NCBI RefSeq assembly: GCF_036924515.1
Contig: NZ_JAZHRR010000001.1
Location: forward strand, 529,001 to 593,000
From: Bradyrhizobium sp. AZCC 1610
GTDB taxonomy: Bacteria > Pseudomonadota > Alphaproteobacteria > Rhizobiales > Xanthobacteraceae
Direction of reading: 5' to 3'
Length of the DNA stretch: 64,000 bases
The notes beneath the pieces are model-generated. The model was not told where the DNA came from, did no database searches, and saw only the letters and a list, made by a program, of their open reading frames with translations. Positions 1-7,754 of this stretch are shown piece by piece. The position numbers and the translations under genes are program-made. Position 1 is the stretch's first letter; each line of letters begins with the position of its first letter.

Positions 1-402
1 CGGCATGAACAGCGCGCCGATCGCGTAGTGGCCGGGCTCCGGCAGCTTGAAGCCGATCTCGGCGGCCTTGCGCGCGAAGAACGCATGCGGGATCTGCACG
101 AGGATGCCGGCGCCGTCGCCGGCGCGCGGATCGGCGCCGACCGCGCCGCGATGCTCGAGGTTACAGAGAATGCTGATCGCGTCGGAGACGATCTGATGCG
201 ACTTCTTGCCCTTGATGTTGGCGATGAAGCCGACGCCGCAGGAATCCTTCTCCATGCTGAGGTCGTACAGGCCCTCGGCCGGCGGACGCCAGTCATGCTC
301 GCGCGGAGCATCTTCAAACAAGGCGTCGGCCGGTTTCGAGGCCGCGGTCGCCGACAGTGTTTCTGCCACGATGTTTTCGCGCTCGAATTCCGACCCGCTC
401 AT
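1..402 (-). CDS. gltB: Glutamate synthase (NADPH) large subunit, N-terminal part, cut by window edge
   Basis: The reverse strand reads an open frame from an ATG at 402 that runs off the window start, giving 134 residues. Residues 51-65 match the start of the glutamine amidotransferase (Ntn) domain of glutamate synthase: a short propeptide, then Cys55 in a D-S-C-G-V-G-F context, followed by an N-I-K-G-K-K-S-H segment and an L-E-H-R-G-A motif with downstream G-D-G-A-G. In this family the propeptide is removed so that the cysteine becomes the N-terminal nucleophile that releases ammonia from glutamine; the rest of the enzyme (FMN, Fe-S, 2-oxoglutarate site) lies outside the window. A GAGAGGA ribosome binding site sits a few bases before the ATG. 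Identification rests on these motifs and is firm. Confidence 0.93.
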   Translation of the reverse strand, partial: MSGSEFERENIVAETLSATAASKPADALFEDAPREHDWRPPAEGLYDLSMEKDSCGVGFIANIKGKKSHQIVSDAISILCNLEHRGAVGADPRAGDGAGILVQIPHAFFARKAAEIGFKLPEPGHYAIGALFMP

Positions 403-624
403 CTCATTCCTCTCAAAAAGGCTAAGGGCCTCACCGCATCGTCGGCGCACCTTGGACGCTTGCGGCACCCACCGGGCCACCGCTCGTCCTCCGCGAGCCG
501 CAATTTCTTAAATTCAGGCTTGGGCGTTCAACGTCCCTGAGGAACGGCCTTGCCTGCACTGCCCTGGAGCTCGTGGCGCCACGGTTTCGTTGCAATCCCT
601 GTGCCGGGACCGCTCCGCAATTGA

Positions 625-639
625 GACAGTGATACTGTC
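625..639. promoter_or_regulatory. Inverted repeat GACAGT-N3-ACTGTC in the gltB upstream region
   Basis: A perfect 6+3+6 palindrome lies in the 480-base gap (403-882) between gltB and the divergent secreted-protein gene. Its size and form suit a dimeric regulator's site, but no family is recognised and the distance to gltB (about 220 bases) is long. I see no convincing gene elsewhere in this gap. Confidence 0.25.
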
Positions 640-882
640 CTAACTTCGACCATGCCAAATTTTTCTTTATCACACAAGCGCGTGAAAGTCCTCGCCCGCA
701 TGCGGATTGGCGCCTGGCGGCCGGGGAAAAAGCCGCCGGCGCGGGTTTGCGGCAGCGGCGCCCCGATCCGGCCCAAGGACCGCCGGATTTCGCAATGAAA
801 TATTGGCCCGTGCCGGCAGGCGAGAGGGCGAAATGCTCCCGCTCGGGCCCGGCGGCTGCGAGGCTTACAGGAGCTTTCGGTG

Positions 883-1596
883 ATGAAGTTGTTCACGGGA
901 TCTTTGGCGGCGGGACTGGTCCTTCTGGCGGGCAGCGCGCAGGCGCAGGTGCCTGGGCCTTACACGGCGGCGTCGGATTTCGATGCCCCCTATGCGGTGG
1001 CACCGGCCCCGGTTCCCGGGCCGCAGTACGTACCCGGTCCACGCTACGCACCCGGGCCGCAGTTCGGATACGGCCCCGGCCCCGGCTTGCTGCCGTCGAC
1101 GGAAGTCTATTCGGTGCTGCGCGACAACGGATTCTCGCCGCTCGGCATCCCCAGGCTGCGCGGCGTCGTCTACACGATTGCGGTGATCGACCGCGGCGGC
1201 GAGGACGGCCGGCTGATGATCGACGCACGCAACGGCCGGATTATCCGTTTCGTGCCGGCCAACGGGATGGGCGACAATTACTACGAAGACCAGAGCGCTC
1301 TCCGTGGGCCCTCTGTGGCTCAGCCGCTGCAGGCCCAAGCGCCGGACCACGTCCAGGCCGCGCCGCGGCCGGCACGGCCAGCTCCTCATGTCGCGAGCCG
1401 CACGGTGCCGATGCCGAAGGCCAATCCGCTCGCCTCCAAACCCGCTGCCGCGCCGATCAAGCAGGCGGCAGCGCCTGCGCCGAAGCCGGCCGAGGTGCCG
1501 GCAGCCGCCCCGGTGACAACCGGCTCGGTTCCAGCCAAGCCCGCCGCGCAGATTGCACCGACCCAGGACATGCCCACGGTGCAGGGGCTGGAGTGA
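883..1596 (+). CDS. Secreted proline/alanine-rich protein of unknown function
   Basis: A 237-residue protein with a clear Sec signal peptide (M-K-L-F, hydrophobic stretch, cleavage after A-Q-A near residue 22). Residues 25-75 are rich in Pro-Gly-Pro repeats of the type P-G-P-x-Y-x-P/A. Residues 75-145 form a compact segment with an R-L-R-G-V-V-Y-T-I core and a G-R-L-M-I-D-A-R-N-G-R-I-I-R-F strand pattern, resembling PepSY-like or beta-strand modules. The C-terminal third is a Pro/Ala/Lys-rich low-complexity tail. GTG at 880 is also possible; ATG 883 is preferred because the CAGGAG site at 868-873 is then nine bases away. Probably a periplasmic or envelope protein; no enzymatic motif is seen. 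Confidence 0.75.
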   Translation: MKLFTGSLAAGLVLLAGSAQAQVPGPYTAASDFDAPYAVAPAPVPGPQYVPGPRYAPGPQFGYGPGPGLLPSTEVYSVLRDNGFSPLGIPRLRGVVYTIAVIDRGGEDGRLMIDARNGRIIRFVPANGMGDNYYEDQSALRGPSVAQPLQAQAPDHVQAAPRPARPAPHVASRTVPMPKANPLASKPAAAPIKQAAAPAPKPAEVPAAAPVTTGSVPAKPAAQIAPTQDMPTVQGLE

Positions 1597-1637
1597 AGCA
1601 CCGGTTGGCTCCATGCGCACTACGAACCTACGAACAA

Positions 1638-1665
1638 AAAACGCCCCGGTTTCCCGGGGCGTTTT
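1638..1665. terminator. Bidirectional intrinsic terminator
   Basis: AAAACGCCCCGG and CCGGGGCGTTTT form a 12-base inverted repeat with a 4-base loop, with A and T tracts on either side. It lies between the convergent secreted-protein gene and hsp20 and can serve both. Confidence 0.85.
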
Positions 1666-1702
1666 CGCATTCAGCCGATATTGGCCGAAGACTTGACCTG
1701 CG

Positions 1703-2170
1703 TTACGCAGCGACCGAAGCGTCGACCACCTGCGGGGCCTGCGCGCCGGAATTGATCGGAATGCTGCGCGGCTTCTTGGCTTCGGGGATCTCGCGGACGA
1801 GATCGACGTGGAGCAGGCCGTTCTCGAGCGAGGCGCTCTTCACCTGCACGAAATCGGCAAGCTGGAAGATGCGCTCGAAGGCACGCGCCGCGATGCCGCG
1901 GTACAGCACTTCGGAATTGTCCTTGCCGTTCTCGTTGGCGGTTTTCTCGCCCTTGATCGTCAGCGTGTTTTCCTTCGCGACGATCGACAGCTCGCCTTGT
2001 GAGAAGCCGGAGACCGCAACGCTGATGCGGTAGGCGTTCTCACCGGTGCGCTCGATATTGTAGGGCGGATAACCGGGGCTGCCGTCTGACGTCACCTGAT
2101 CGAGCAGGTTGAAGAAGCGGTCGAAGCCGACGGTGGAACGATAAAACGGGGTGAGATCGTAGGTACGCAT
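1703..2170 (-). CDS. Small heat-shock protein, Hsp20/alpha-crystallin family (IbpA class)
   Basis: A 155-residue protein of normal length for class A rhizobial small heat-shock proteins. The N-terminus M-R-T-Y-D-L-T-P-F-Y-R-S-T-V-G-F-D is the IbpA/HspA signature, followed by an alpha-crystallin domain (about 38-130) with Y-R-I-S-V-A-V-S-G-F, L-T-I-K-G and a G-L-L-H-V-D-L strand. The C-terminal I-P-I stretch is the I-x-I motif used in oligomer assembly. Small heat-shock proteins bind unfolding proteins without ATP and pass them to DnaK/ClpB. The 5' leader folds as a ROSE thermometer (see next entry), so translation should rise with temperature. A shared bidirectional terminator follows the gene. 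Confidence 0.93.
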   Translation of the reverse strand: MRTYDLTPFYRSTVGFDRFFNLLDQVTSDGSPGYPPYNIERTGENAYRISVAVSGFSQGELSIVAKENTLTIKGEKTANENGKDNSEVLYRGIAARAFERIFQLADFVQVKSASLENGLLHVDLVREIPEAKKPRSIPINSGAQAPQVVDASVAA

Positions 2171-2247
2171 GGGTAGTCCTCCATTGAGCGACTGTTTCAG
2201 TTACCCGCCCGCCATCGGGCCGGGCTTTAGTCCAAGATAGTCTTGGG
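2171..2247 (-). promoter_or_regulatory. ROSE-type RNA thermometer in the hsp20 leader
   Basis: Read on the reverse strand, the leader just before the ATG holds a hairpin (2175-2193) in which T-C-G-C-T pairs with the Shine-Dalgarno A-G-G-A, leaving the central G unpaired: the defining U(U/C)GCU/AGGA element of ROSE thermometers. Two more hairpins lie 5' of it: CCAAGA/TCTTGG (2232-2246) and a GC-rich one (about 2207-2224). ROSE elements are established regulators of Bradyrhizobium small heat-shock genes, masking the ribosome site at normal temperature. Only the fold is seen here; the function is taken from the family. Confidence 0.82.
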
Positions 2248-2259
2248 TGTGCAGCCTTC

Positions 2260-2279
2260 GTGTTTCGGTTCCGAAACAC
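2260..2279. promoter_or_regulatory. Perfect palindrome GTGTTTCGG-N2-CCGAAACAC upstream of the ROSE element
   Basis: A 9+2+9 inverted repeat lies about 90 bases ahead of hsp20 and between it and the divergent hydrolase gene. It may be an operator or a 5'-most hairpin of the leader. No known regulator's consensus is matched with confidence. Confidence 0.35.
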
Positions 2280-2402
2280 TGGTAGCGGCCTGCACAGAAA
2301 TGATATGGGAGGGGTGAAACGGCGTTCAAGTGGGGCGAAACAGGCCCTTTTTTGCGCTCCTGCCTTGATTTCCAGCCCTATTCACCTAGCCGGTTTCCTA
2401 TC

Positions 2403-3350
2403 ATGACGCTCGTCTCTATTCCCGCCAATCCGGTTCCGGAGGACGTCGTCTCAGGCACCATCAAGACGCCCGACGGCGCGGAATTGCGGTTCGCGCGCTG
2501 GGCGCCGCCGGCGGGGCGCAAGGGCACGGTGTGCGTTTTCACCGGGCGCAGCGAGTCGATCGAAAAATATTTCGAGACGGTGCGGGACCTGCGCGACCGC
2601 GGCTTTGCGGTGGCGATGATTGACTGGCGTGGCCAGGGGCATTCGTCGCGCCGTCTGCGCGATCCGCGCAAGGGCTATGTCCGCGACTTCTCCGATTTCG
2701 AGGTCGACGTCGAAACCTTCGTGCAGCAGGTGGTGCTGCCGGATTGCCCGCCGCCCTATTTCGCGCTGGCGCATTCGATGGGCGGGGCGGTCATGCTGCG
2801 GGTGGCGCGCGCGGGAAAACGCTGGTTCGACCGCATGGTGCTGACGGCGCCGATGATCGACCTGCCGGGGCGCAGGACCGCGCTTCCGACGCGGGCGTTG
2901 CTGCGGGTGATGCGGCTGATGGGGCAGGGCGGCCGCTACGTGCCCGGCGGCAGCGATGCGCTGACCGGAACGGAATCCTTCATCAACAACCCCTTCACCA
3001 GCGATCCCGTGCGCTACGCCCGCAACGCCGCGATCCTGGAAGAAGATCCGACGCTGGGCATCGGCTCGCCGACGGTAGCCTGGGCCGATACCGCGTTCAG
3101 GGCGATGCATACCTTTCGTGGCGTGAACTATCCGTCCGAAATCCGCCAGCCGATCCTGATGCTGGCCGCCAGCAACGACACCATTGTTTCAACGGCCGCG
3201 ATCGAGGAATTCGCCTATCATCTGCGCGCCGGCTCGCATCTGGTGATCGCGGGCTCCAGGCACGAGATCCTGCAGGAGCAGGACCGCTACCGCTCGCAAT
3301 TCTGGGCGGCGTTCGACGCCTTCGTGCCGGGCACGCCGCTGTTCAAGTGA
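2403..3350 (+). CDS. Alpha/beta hydrolase, lysophospholipase/monoacylglycerol-lipase-like (PldB class)
   Basis: A 315-residue protein with the serine hydrolase elbow A-H-S125-M-G-G, a D-W-R-G-Q-G-H segment near residue 75 typical of the Hydrolase_4/PldB family, and C-terminal triad candidates Asp in A-A-S-N-D-T and His in G-S-R-H-E-I-L. No signal peptide is seen, so it probably acts in the cytosol or at the inner membrane on lyso- or mono-acyl lipids. A TTG 51 bases upstream keeps the frame open, but ATG 2403 begins the conserved part; no strong ribosome site is visible for either. It converges with the gene at 3354, only three bases away. The substrate cannot be told from sequence. Confidence 0.85.
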   Translation: MTLVSIPANPVPEDVVSGTIKTPDGAELRFARWAPPAGRKGTVCVFTGRSESIEKYFETVRDLRDRGFAVAMIDWRGQGHSSRRLRDPRKGYVRDFSDFEVDVETFVQQVVLPDCPPPYFALAHSMGGAVMLRVARAGKRWFDRMVLTAPMIDLPGRRTALPTRALLRVMRLMGQGGRYVPGGSDALTGTESFINNPFTSDPVRYARNAAILEEDPTLGIGSPTVAWADTAFRAMHTFRGVNYPSEIRQPILMLAASNDTIVSTAAIEEFAYHLRAGSHLVIAGSRHEILQEQDRYRSQFWAAFDAFVPGTPLFK

Positions 3351-3353
3351 GAT

Positions 3354-4022
3354 CTAGCTCGAGGGTGGCTTCGGCAACCGTGCCGTGATCCGTTCGGGCA
3401 GCCGCCGTTCGACGAACAGCGTCCTGACCTCGGCGACGCTGAGGTAGCGCGCCTCGCCTTCGCCCTTGCCGAGGATTTTCAGCAGGACGGGCCATTCGCC
3501 TTTCATCAGCATCGGGTAGTACCAGTGCGCGGCGTCGCCGTCGCGCTTGATGTTGGCGTTCATGAAGGCGTCGATCTCTTTCGCCGTCAGCCCGAGTTCG
3601 ATGCCCCCTGAAGGATCCTTGCAGTCCTTGCCGAAGGTGGCGAGCCGGTCGATCTGCTCTTCATGAACCTTCGCGTCGGCGTCGAGAATGCGCGAGCCGC
3701 CGCCATGCTTGTCGAGGGGACCGTTTCGCAGCTCGTCGAGCACGGCGCCCGAGGTCGCGCTCTTCAAGACGCGCAGCGGCCCGAGGCCGTTCGCAATGAC
3801 GGCGACCATCCAGGTTGCCAACCGCACCTTCTTTTGGGCAAAGCCCGTTTCGCCGCTTGCGAGCCCGATGGTTTCGGACAGCTTCGGAAGCGGCACGACG
3901 TGGCCGCCGACGTAGCTGTTGGCGACCAACGCGCGCAAAAACGGGCATGGATTATTGGGGGAAACGGGAATCTGCCCGGCCGGCGTGGTGCCCGAAGCAG
4001 TACCGATGGGGTTATCCGACAT
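3354..4022 (-). CDS. Uncharacterised protein with a PCP motif; possible heme-thiolate (chloroperoxidase/peroxygenase-like) relative
   Basis: A 222-residue soluble protein with no signal peptide. Near the N-terminus is N-P25-C26-P27-F-L-R-A-L-V-A-N, which resembles the P-C-P-x-L-N-x-L-A-N motif whose cysteine ligates heme in fungal chloroperoxidases and unspecific peroxygenases. Further on, H-G-G-G-S-R-I-L-D-A-D is loosely similar to the E-H-D-x-S-x-R acid/magnesium motif of those enzymes. The similarity is motif-level only and I could not check a fold. The sequence is otherwise unfamiliar. It lies alone between a hydrolase and a cyclase-TPR gene with no obvious operon partner. Confidence is good that it is a gene and low for the function. 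Confidence 0.6.
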   Translation of the reverse strand: MSDNPIGTASGTTPAGQIPVSPNNPCPFLRALVANSYVGGHVVPLPKLSETIGLASGETGFAQKKVRLATWMVAVIANGLGPLRVLKSATSGAVLDELRNGPLDKHGGGSRILDADAKVHEEQIDRLATFGKDCKDPSGGIELGLTAKEIDAFMNANIKRDGDAAHWYYPMLMKGEWPVLLKILGKGEGEARYLSVAEVRTLFVERRLPERITARLPKPPSS

Positions 4023-4179
4023 GGCTTCAAATCCTCAAAGCGCCAAGTATGAAAATCGGTCCGCCGCCAAGGCGAAGCGCATGACGGTTCTGAAAAGGGA
4101 ATTCGGCGGTGCGCTACTTCAGCGTGTAGCAAGTTTTGGCGGAATCCGGCGCGGTGTCAACCGACCAGCCTACACACGC

Positions 4180-5994
4180 TCAGGAATCTGCGGCAAGCCT
4201 TGGAGAGGATTCGACGAGAGTCAATTTGCTGAAGGGGATGCCGGCTTTCACAAGGCCGTCACGGTAATGGGCAATGTCGGCCGCGGCCTTCCAGTGAAAA
4301 TTCCGCAAGTAGCGCTCGACGGTCAGGGTCGGGTAGTTGCTCAAGAGAACCTCGGCCGCGTTTACCGCTTCCGCCGTTCGCCCCAATTGCGCCAGCGCTG
4401 CCGCCCGTATCGCCAGTGCCTGGAGATGATTGGGATTCACATAAAGCTCTTCGCGCGCCCAGGACAGCGAAGCGTCATATTGCCCGAGCAGGTAATGGCT
4501 GAACGCGTTCACTGTCGCCCACTGATATCGAGGATCGTTGTTGCCTTGCTGCGCCGCCATCGTAAACAACTCGATGGCTTGCCGGTGTTCGCCGCTCATG
4601 AGATGACAAAAGCCGAGCACGCCGCGGGCGCCCATGTCGTATGGATTGAGCCCGACTGCGCGCTTTGCGGCATCCATCGCAGCCTCGTAGTGCCCTTCCA
4701 CCGCGTGCAGATAGGCTAGAATCTGAAACGCAAAAGACGAACGGGGGTCGAGCCGGACGCTGCTCTCCGCGAGGCTCATCGCGGATTCCCACAATTCGCG
4801 CGTGCTCTTGATCCATCCGAACTGCATGCCCTGCATCTGGATGGTGGCGAGATAGGCGCGCGCGATCGACAGCGTCGGATCGAGCGCGATGGCTTCCCTG
4901 AACAGGCCGATCGAGGTTTCGTAATCCGCCTTGGTGTGCAGGTAGTAGTAGGACAGCCCTTTCAGGAACCGATCCCAGGCAGTGATGTCGTTCGACGATG
5001 CGCGGGGCGGGGCGGAGGCCTCCGCCCGGTAGATCTCGGCCGCGATCGCCGCGGACAGGCTGGTGGTAAGTTCGTCCTGCATCGCGAACAGGTCGCCGAT
5101 GTCGCGGTCGAACCGGCCAGTCCATAATTGCTCGCCGGTCTCGGGCGCGATTAGTTCGGCGGTGACGCGGATCTTGGTTGCGGCGCGCCGGACCGAGCCC
5201 TGGATCAGATAGGTCGCGTCGATCTCGCGCGCGATCAGGCGCGTGCTGACATTCTTGCCCTTGAACGAGAACGTCGCATTCCGGCTCAGCACCCGGTAGA
5301 AGGATTGCAGCGAAAGCGCGTGGATCAGGTCTTCGGTCAGCCCGTCGGAAAAATACTCGTCCGCGCTCTCGCTCAGATTTGCGAACGGCAGCACGCCCAC
5401 GATCGCCGTCCGGTACTGGGCCGGAAGATTGGTGACCGATGTTTCGGTCGAGGCTTTGGGCGCAGGGCCGCCGGCGTCGGAGCCGGCGGGCTGCCAGGTC
5501 CAGACGTGGATCGGCTCGTCGATGTTCTTGAACCGGTGGGGGCCGGCGTCGGCCAGCACGACGCTGAGGCGTTTGCCGGCCTCATGGCAGGCCTTGCCCG
5601 AAACCGCCACGCCGCCGGGGGCGGCGACCGATTCGAGGCGGACGGCGATATTGACGTCGTCGCCGAAAACCTCGTCCTCGTCGGCCATCACGTCGCCCAT
5701 GTGGATGCCCATGCGGAACTGCATGGATCGATCGGCAGGGAGGTGCTCGTTTCGCTCGGCCATCACCATCTGCATCGCGATCGCGGCCTCGATGGCGCCG
5801 ACGATAGAGGGAAATTCAAGGAGGAAGCCGTCGCCGGTGTTCTTCACAAGGCGGCCGCCGTGATTGAGGATGATCGGGTAGATCGCGGTGCGATGGGCCT
5901 TGAACGTGGCGTGCGTCCCCGCCTCGTCGGCCCCCATCATGCGGGAATAGCCGGCGACGTCAGCACAGACGATGGCTGCCAAGCGTCTTTCCAT
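4180..5994 (-). CDS. Class III adenylate/guanylate cyclase-domain protein with TolB-like and TPR regions
   Basis: A 604-residue protein. Residues 1-175 form a class III nucleotidyl cyclase domain: metal-binding Asp12 in C-A-D-V-A-G-Y-S-R, second Asp55 in T-G-D-G-F-L-L-E-F, and the F-G-D-D-V-N-I-A-V-R-L-E dimer-interface motif. Residues about 195-330 hold a TolB-like segment (V-L-P-F-A-N-L, F-S-D-G-L-T-E-D-L) as is common in rhizobial cyclases, and about 350-590 are tetratricopeptide repeats. No membrane segment is seen, so it is probably a soluble signalling cyclase regulated through its TPR partner surface. A paralogue with the same architecture lies at 13500-15263. The substrate (ATP or GTP) is not assigned. 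Confidence 0.88.
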   Translation of the reverse strand: MERRLAAIVCADVAGYSRMMGADEAGTHATFKAHRTAIYPIILNHGGRLVKNTGDGFLLEFPSIVGAIEAAIAMQMVMAERNEHLPADRSMQFRMGIHMGDVMADEDEVFGDDVNIAVRLESVAAPGGVAVSGKACHEAGKRLSVVLADAGPHRFKNIDEPIHVWTWQPAGSDAGGPAPKASTETSVTNLPAQYRTAIVGVLPFANLSESADEYFSDGLTEDLIHALSLQSFYRVLSRNATFSFKGKNVSTRLIAREIDATYLIQGSVRRAATKIRVTAELIAPETGEQLWTGRFDRDIGDLFAMQDELTTSLSAAIAAEIYRAEASAPPRASSNDITAWDRFLKGLSYYYLHTKADYETSIGLFREAIALDPTLSIARAYLATIQMQGMQFGWIKSTRELWESAMSLAESSVRLDPRSSFAFQILAYLHAVEGHYEAAMDAAKRAVGLNPYDMGARGVLGFCHLMSGEHRQAIELFTMAAQQGNNDPRYQWATVNAFSHYLLGQYDASLSWAREELYVNPNHLQALAIRAAALAQLGRTAEAVNAAEVLLSNYPTLTVERYLRNFHWKAAADIAHYRDGLVKAGIPFSKLTLVESSPRLAADS

Positions 5995-6181
5995 GTCCCC
6001 ACTATATCCCCAACGGCGCCGGAATGGGCGGGATAACCACTACGTGGTCGGCCGACCGATTCCAATGTTTATAAAATATGAGCAGTCTGGTGGAAGCCCG
6101 ATTTGCTCATGATAGTACTGCAAACCGTCTGGAATTGTTACACGCACAAGTAAGGGCAGGTAGGGTCAAGGAACCGGTCAA

Positions 6182-6826
6182 ATGATGGTTGAGACGCTCG
6201 GCATTCATGAACTCTGGCTTTTCATCCTCTCCGGGCTCCTGCTCAACGTCACCCCGGGGCCGGACACCGCCTATATTATCGGCCGCAGCATCCAGTTCGG
6301 ATGGCGCGGCGGGGCGGCGGCTGCAACCGGGATCAGCGTCGGCTGCCTCGTTCACGTGTTCGGCGCCGCGATCGGCCTGTCGGCGCTGTTGATGGCGTCA
6401 TCGACCGCCTTCACGGTGCTGAAATGGGCCGGTGCCGCCTATCTCCTGTTTACGGGGATCCAGATGTTGCTGTCGCGGCCGCAGCCGATTGCGGAGGCGG
6501 CGGCAGCGGCCGAGACGTCGCTTTCCCGCGTGTTCTGGCAGGGCGCGCTGACCAACGTGCTCAATCCGAAAGTGGCGCTGTTCTTCCTGGCCTTCCTGCC
6601 GCAATTCGTGGCGGCGGACTCCGGCCACAAGACGCTGGCCTTCCTGGTGCTCGGCCTGATCTTCATCACCAGCGGCACGCTGTGGTGCTTCGGGGTTGCG
6701 GCCTTCGCGGCAAGGGCGGCCCGCCGCATCCGGCAATCGGCTGGCGTGATGGCCTGGATCAACCGGGCTCTCGGCGGGCTCTTCGTCTATCTCGGCATCC
6801 GCGTCGCGATGCTGGAGACGCGCTAG
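6182..6826 (+). CDS. LysE/RhtB family amino-acid exporter
   Basis: A 214-residue membrane protein of the usual length for this family, with about six hydrophobic segments. The family signature N-V-T-P-G-P-D-T-A-Y near residue 22 and the mid-protein N-P-K-V-A-L-F-F-L-A-F-L-P-Q-F motif are both present. These carriers export amino acids or homoserine-type compounds by proton antiport. AAGGAA lies ahead of ATG 6182; a second in-frame ATG follows directly at 6185. It is transcribed away from the cyclase and converges on the TSUP gene. The exported substrate is unknown. Confidence 0.93.
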   Translation: MMVETLGIHELWLFILSGLLLNVTPGPDTAYIIGRSIQFGWRGGAAAATGISVGCLVHVFGAAIGLSALLMASSTAFTVLKWAGAAYLLFTGIQMLLSRPQPIAEAAAAAETSLSRVFWQGALTNVLNPKVALFFLAFLPQFVAADSGHKTLAFLVLGLIFITSGTLWCFGVAAFAARAARRIRQSAGVMAWINRALGGLFVYLGIRVAMLETR

Positions 6827-6900
6827 GTTCAGCCGTCCGCCGATCTGGAGGAATTCCTCCGCAAGGAATTCACAGATTTCCTGCGCGGCTTCGGGGGAAG

Positions 6901-7653
6901 TTACGAGATCAGTTTCGCAAGCGCATTGCCGGCGAGATAGAGGCCGAGCACGATCATGCCGATCTGGAACCAGCGCCGAAAGATATCCGGCTGCAGCCGC
7001 GTCCGCACCGCCTGTCCGATAAACATGCCGGCAAAGGACGCCGCCATGGCGACCGCGCCCGGCAGTGCGGTTGCGGCCGTCAGCAGGCCGGCGCCGGTGA
7101 GGTTGAGGCCGAGCGCCAGGGTCGCGACTGTGAAGAACACGCCCAATGCCTGGATCAGCTCTTCCTTCTCCATGCCGATCGCCTGCAGGAACGGCACCGA
7201 CGGAATGACCTGCACGCCGGTTGCCGCCGAAATCATGCCGGTGATCAGCCCGACGATGCCGCCGACCCATTTTTCGTTTCGGCGGGCAACGGTGAAATTA
7301 AACTTGCTCAGGCCGATAATGGCATTGATCGCCAGTAACAGGCCGAGCGCGATCGTGGTGTAGCGCGCATAGGGCCCGGTCAGCGACGCCGCGTTCAGCC
7401 AGACTCCCGCGGCCGTTCCTGCCAGCAACGGCCATAGCCGTCGGAAAATATCGCGCAGATAAGGACCGCCGAAGGTTTGCCAGACGTTGGTGACGATCGC
7501 CGGCACGATGACGATGGCGATCGCCTGGGCCGGCGGCATCGACACCGCAAGCAGGCCCATCGATACCGTCGGCAGGCCGAGCCCGAGTGCGCCCTTCACG
7601 AAGCCCGCGAGCAGGAAGGTGGCGGTGACGAGGAGAAGCAGGCTATCGATCAT
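6901..7653 (-). CDS. TSUP family (TauE/SafE) membrane transporter
   Basis: A 250-residue integral membrane protein with about eight hydrophobic helices and the family pattern of two related halves: F-V-K-G-A-L-G-L-G near residue 20 and G-L-I-T-G-M-I-S-A-A-T-G-V near residue 140. TSUP proteins export sulfite, sulfoacetate or other organic anions. ATG 7653 starts at the first hydrophobic helix and is preferred over an upstream in-frame codon at 7686. It is divergent from the LysR gene at 7755, separated by about 100 bases, so LysR is a plausible regulator; this is inference from arrangement only. Confidence 0.88.
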   Translation of the reverse strand: MIDSLLLLVTATFLLAGFVKGALGLGLPTVSMGLLAVSMPPAQAIAIVIVPAIVTNVWQTFGGPYLRDIFRRLWPLLAGTAAGVWLNAASLTGPYARYTTIALGLLLAINAIIGLSKFNFTVARRNEKWVGGIVGLITGMISAATGVQVIPSVPFLQAIGMEKEELIQALGVFFTVATLALGLNLTGAGLLTAATALPGAVAMAASFAGMFIGQAVRTRLQPDIFRRWFQIGMIVLGLYLAGNALAKLIS

Positions 7654-7754
7654 GGGGCAACATTGACCTATCGGCATAATGCGCACAATCTGGAGATTAC
7701 GGAGACAGCCTTCGGCAAATTCGAAGGCTGGAGGCCTTGCCGCGAGGAATCCCG

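Noticed and set aside
747..2033. A 428-codon forward open frame
   Set aside because: It runs across the proline-rich gene, the terminator and hsp20 antisense; its sequence is low-complexity and Arg/Ala-rich without any motif, while the other frame has a signal peptide and ribosome site.
6301..7338. A 345-codon forward open frame across the LysE and TSUP genes
   Set aside because: It spans two convergent real genes in another frame and lacks hydrophobic segments or motifs.
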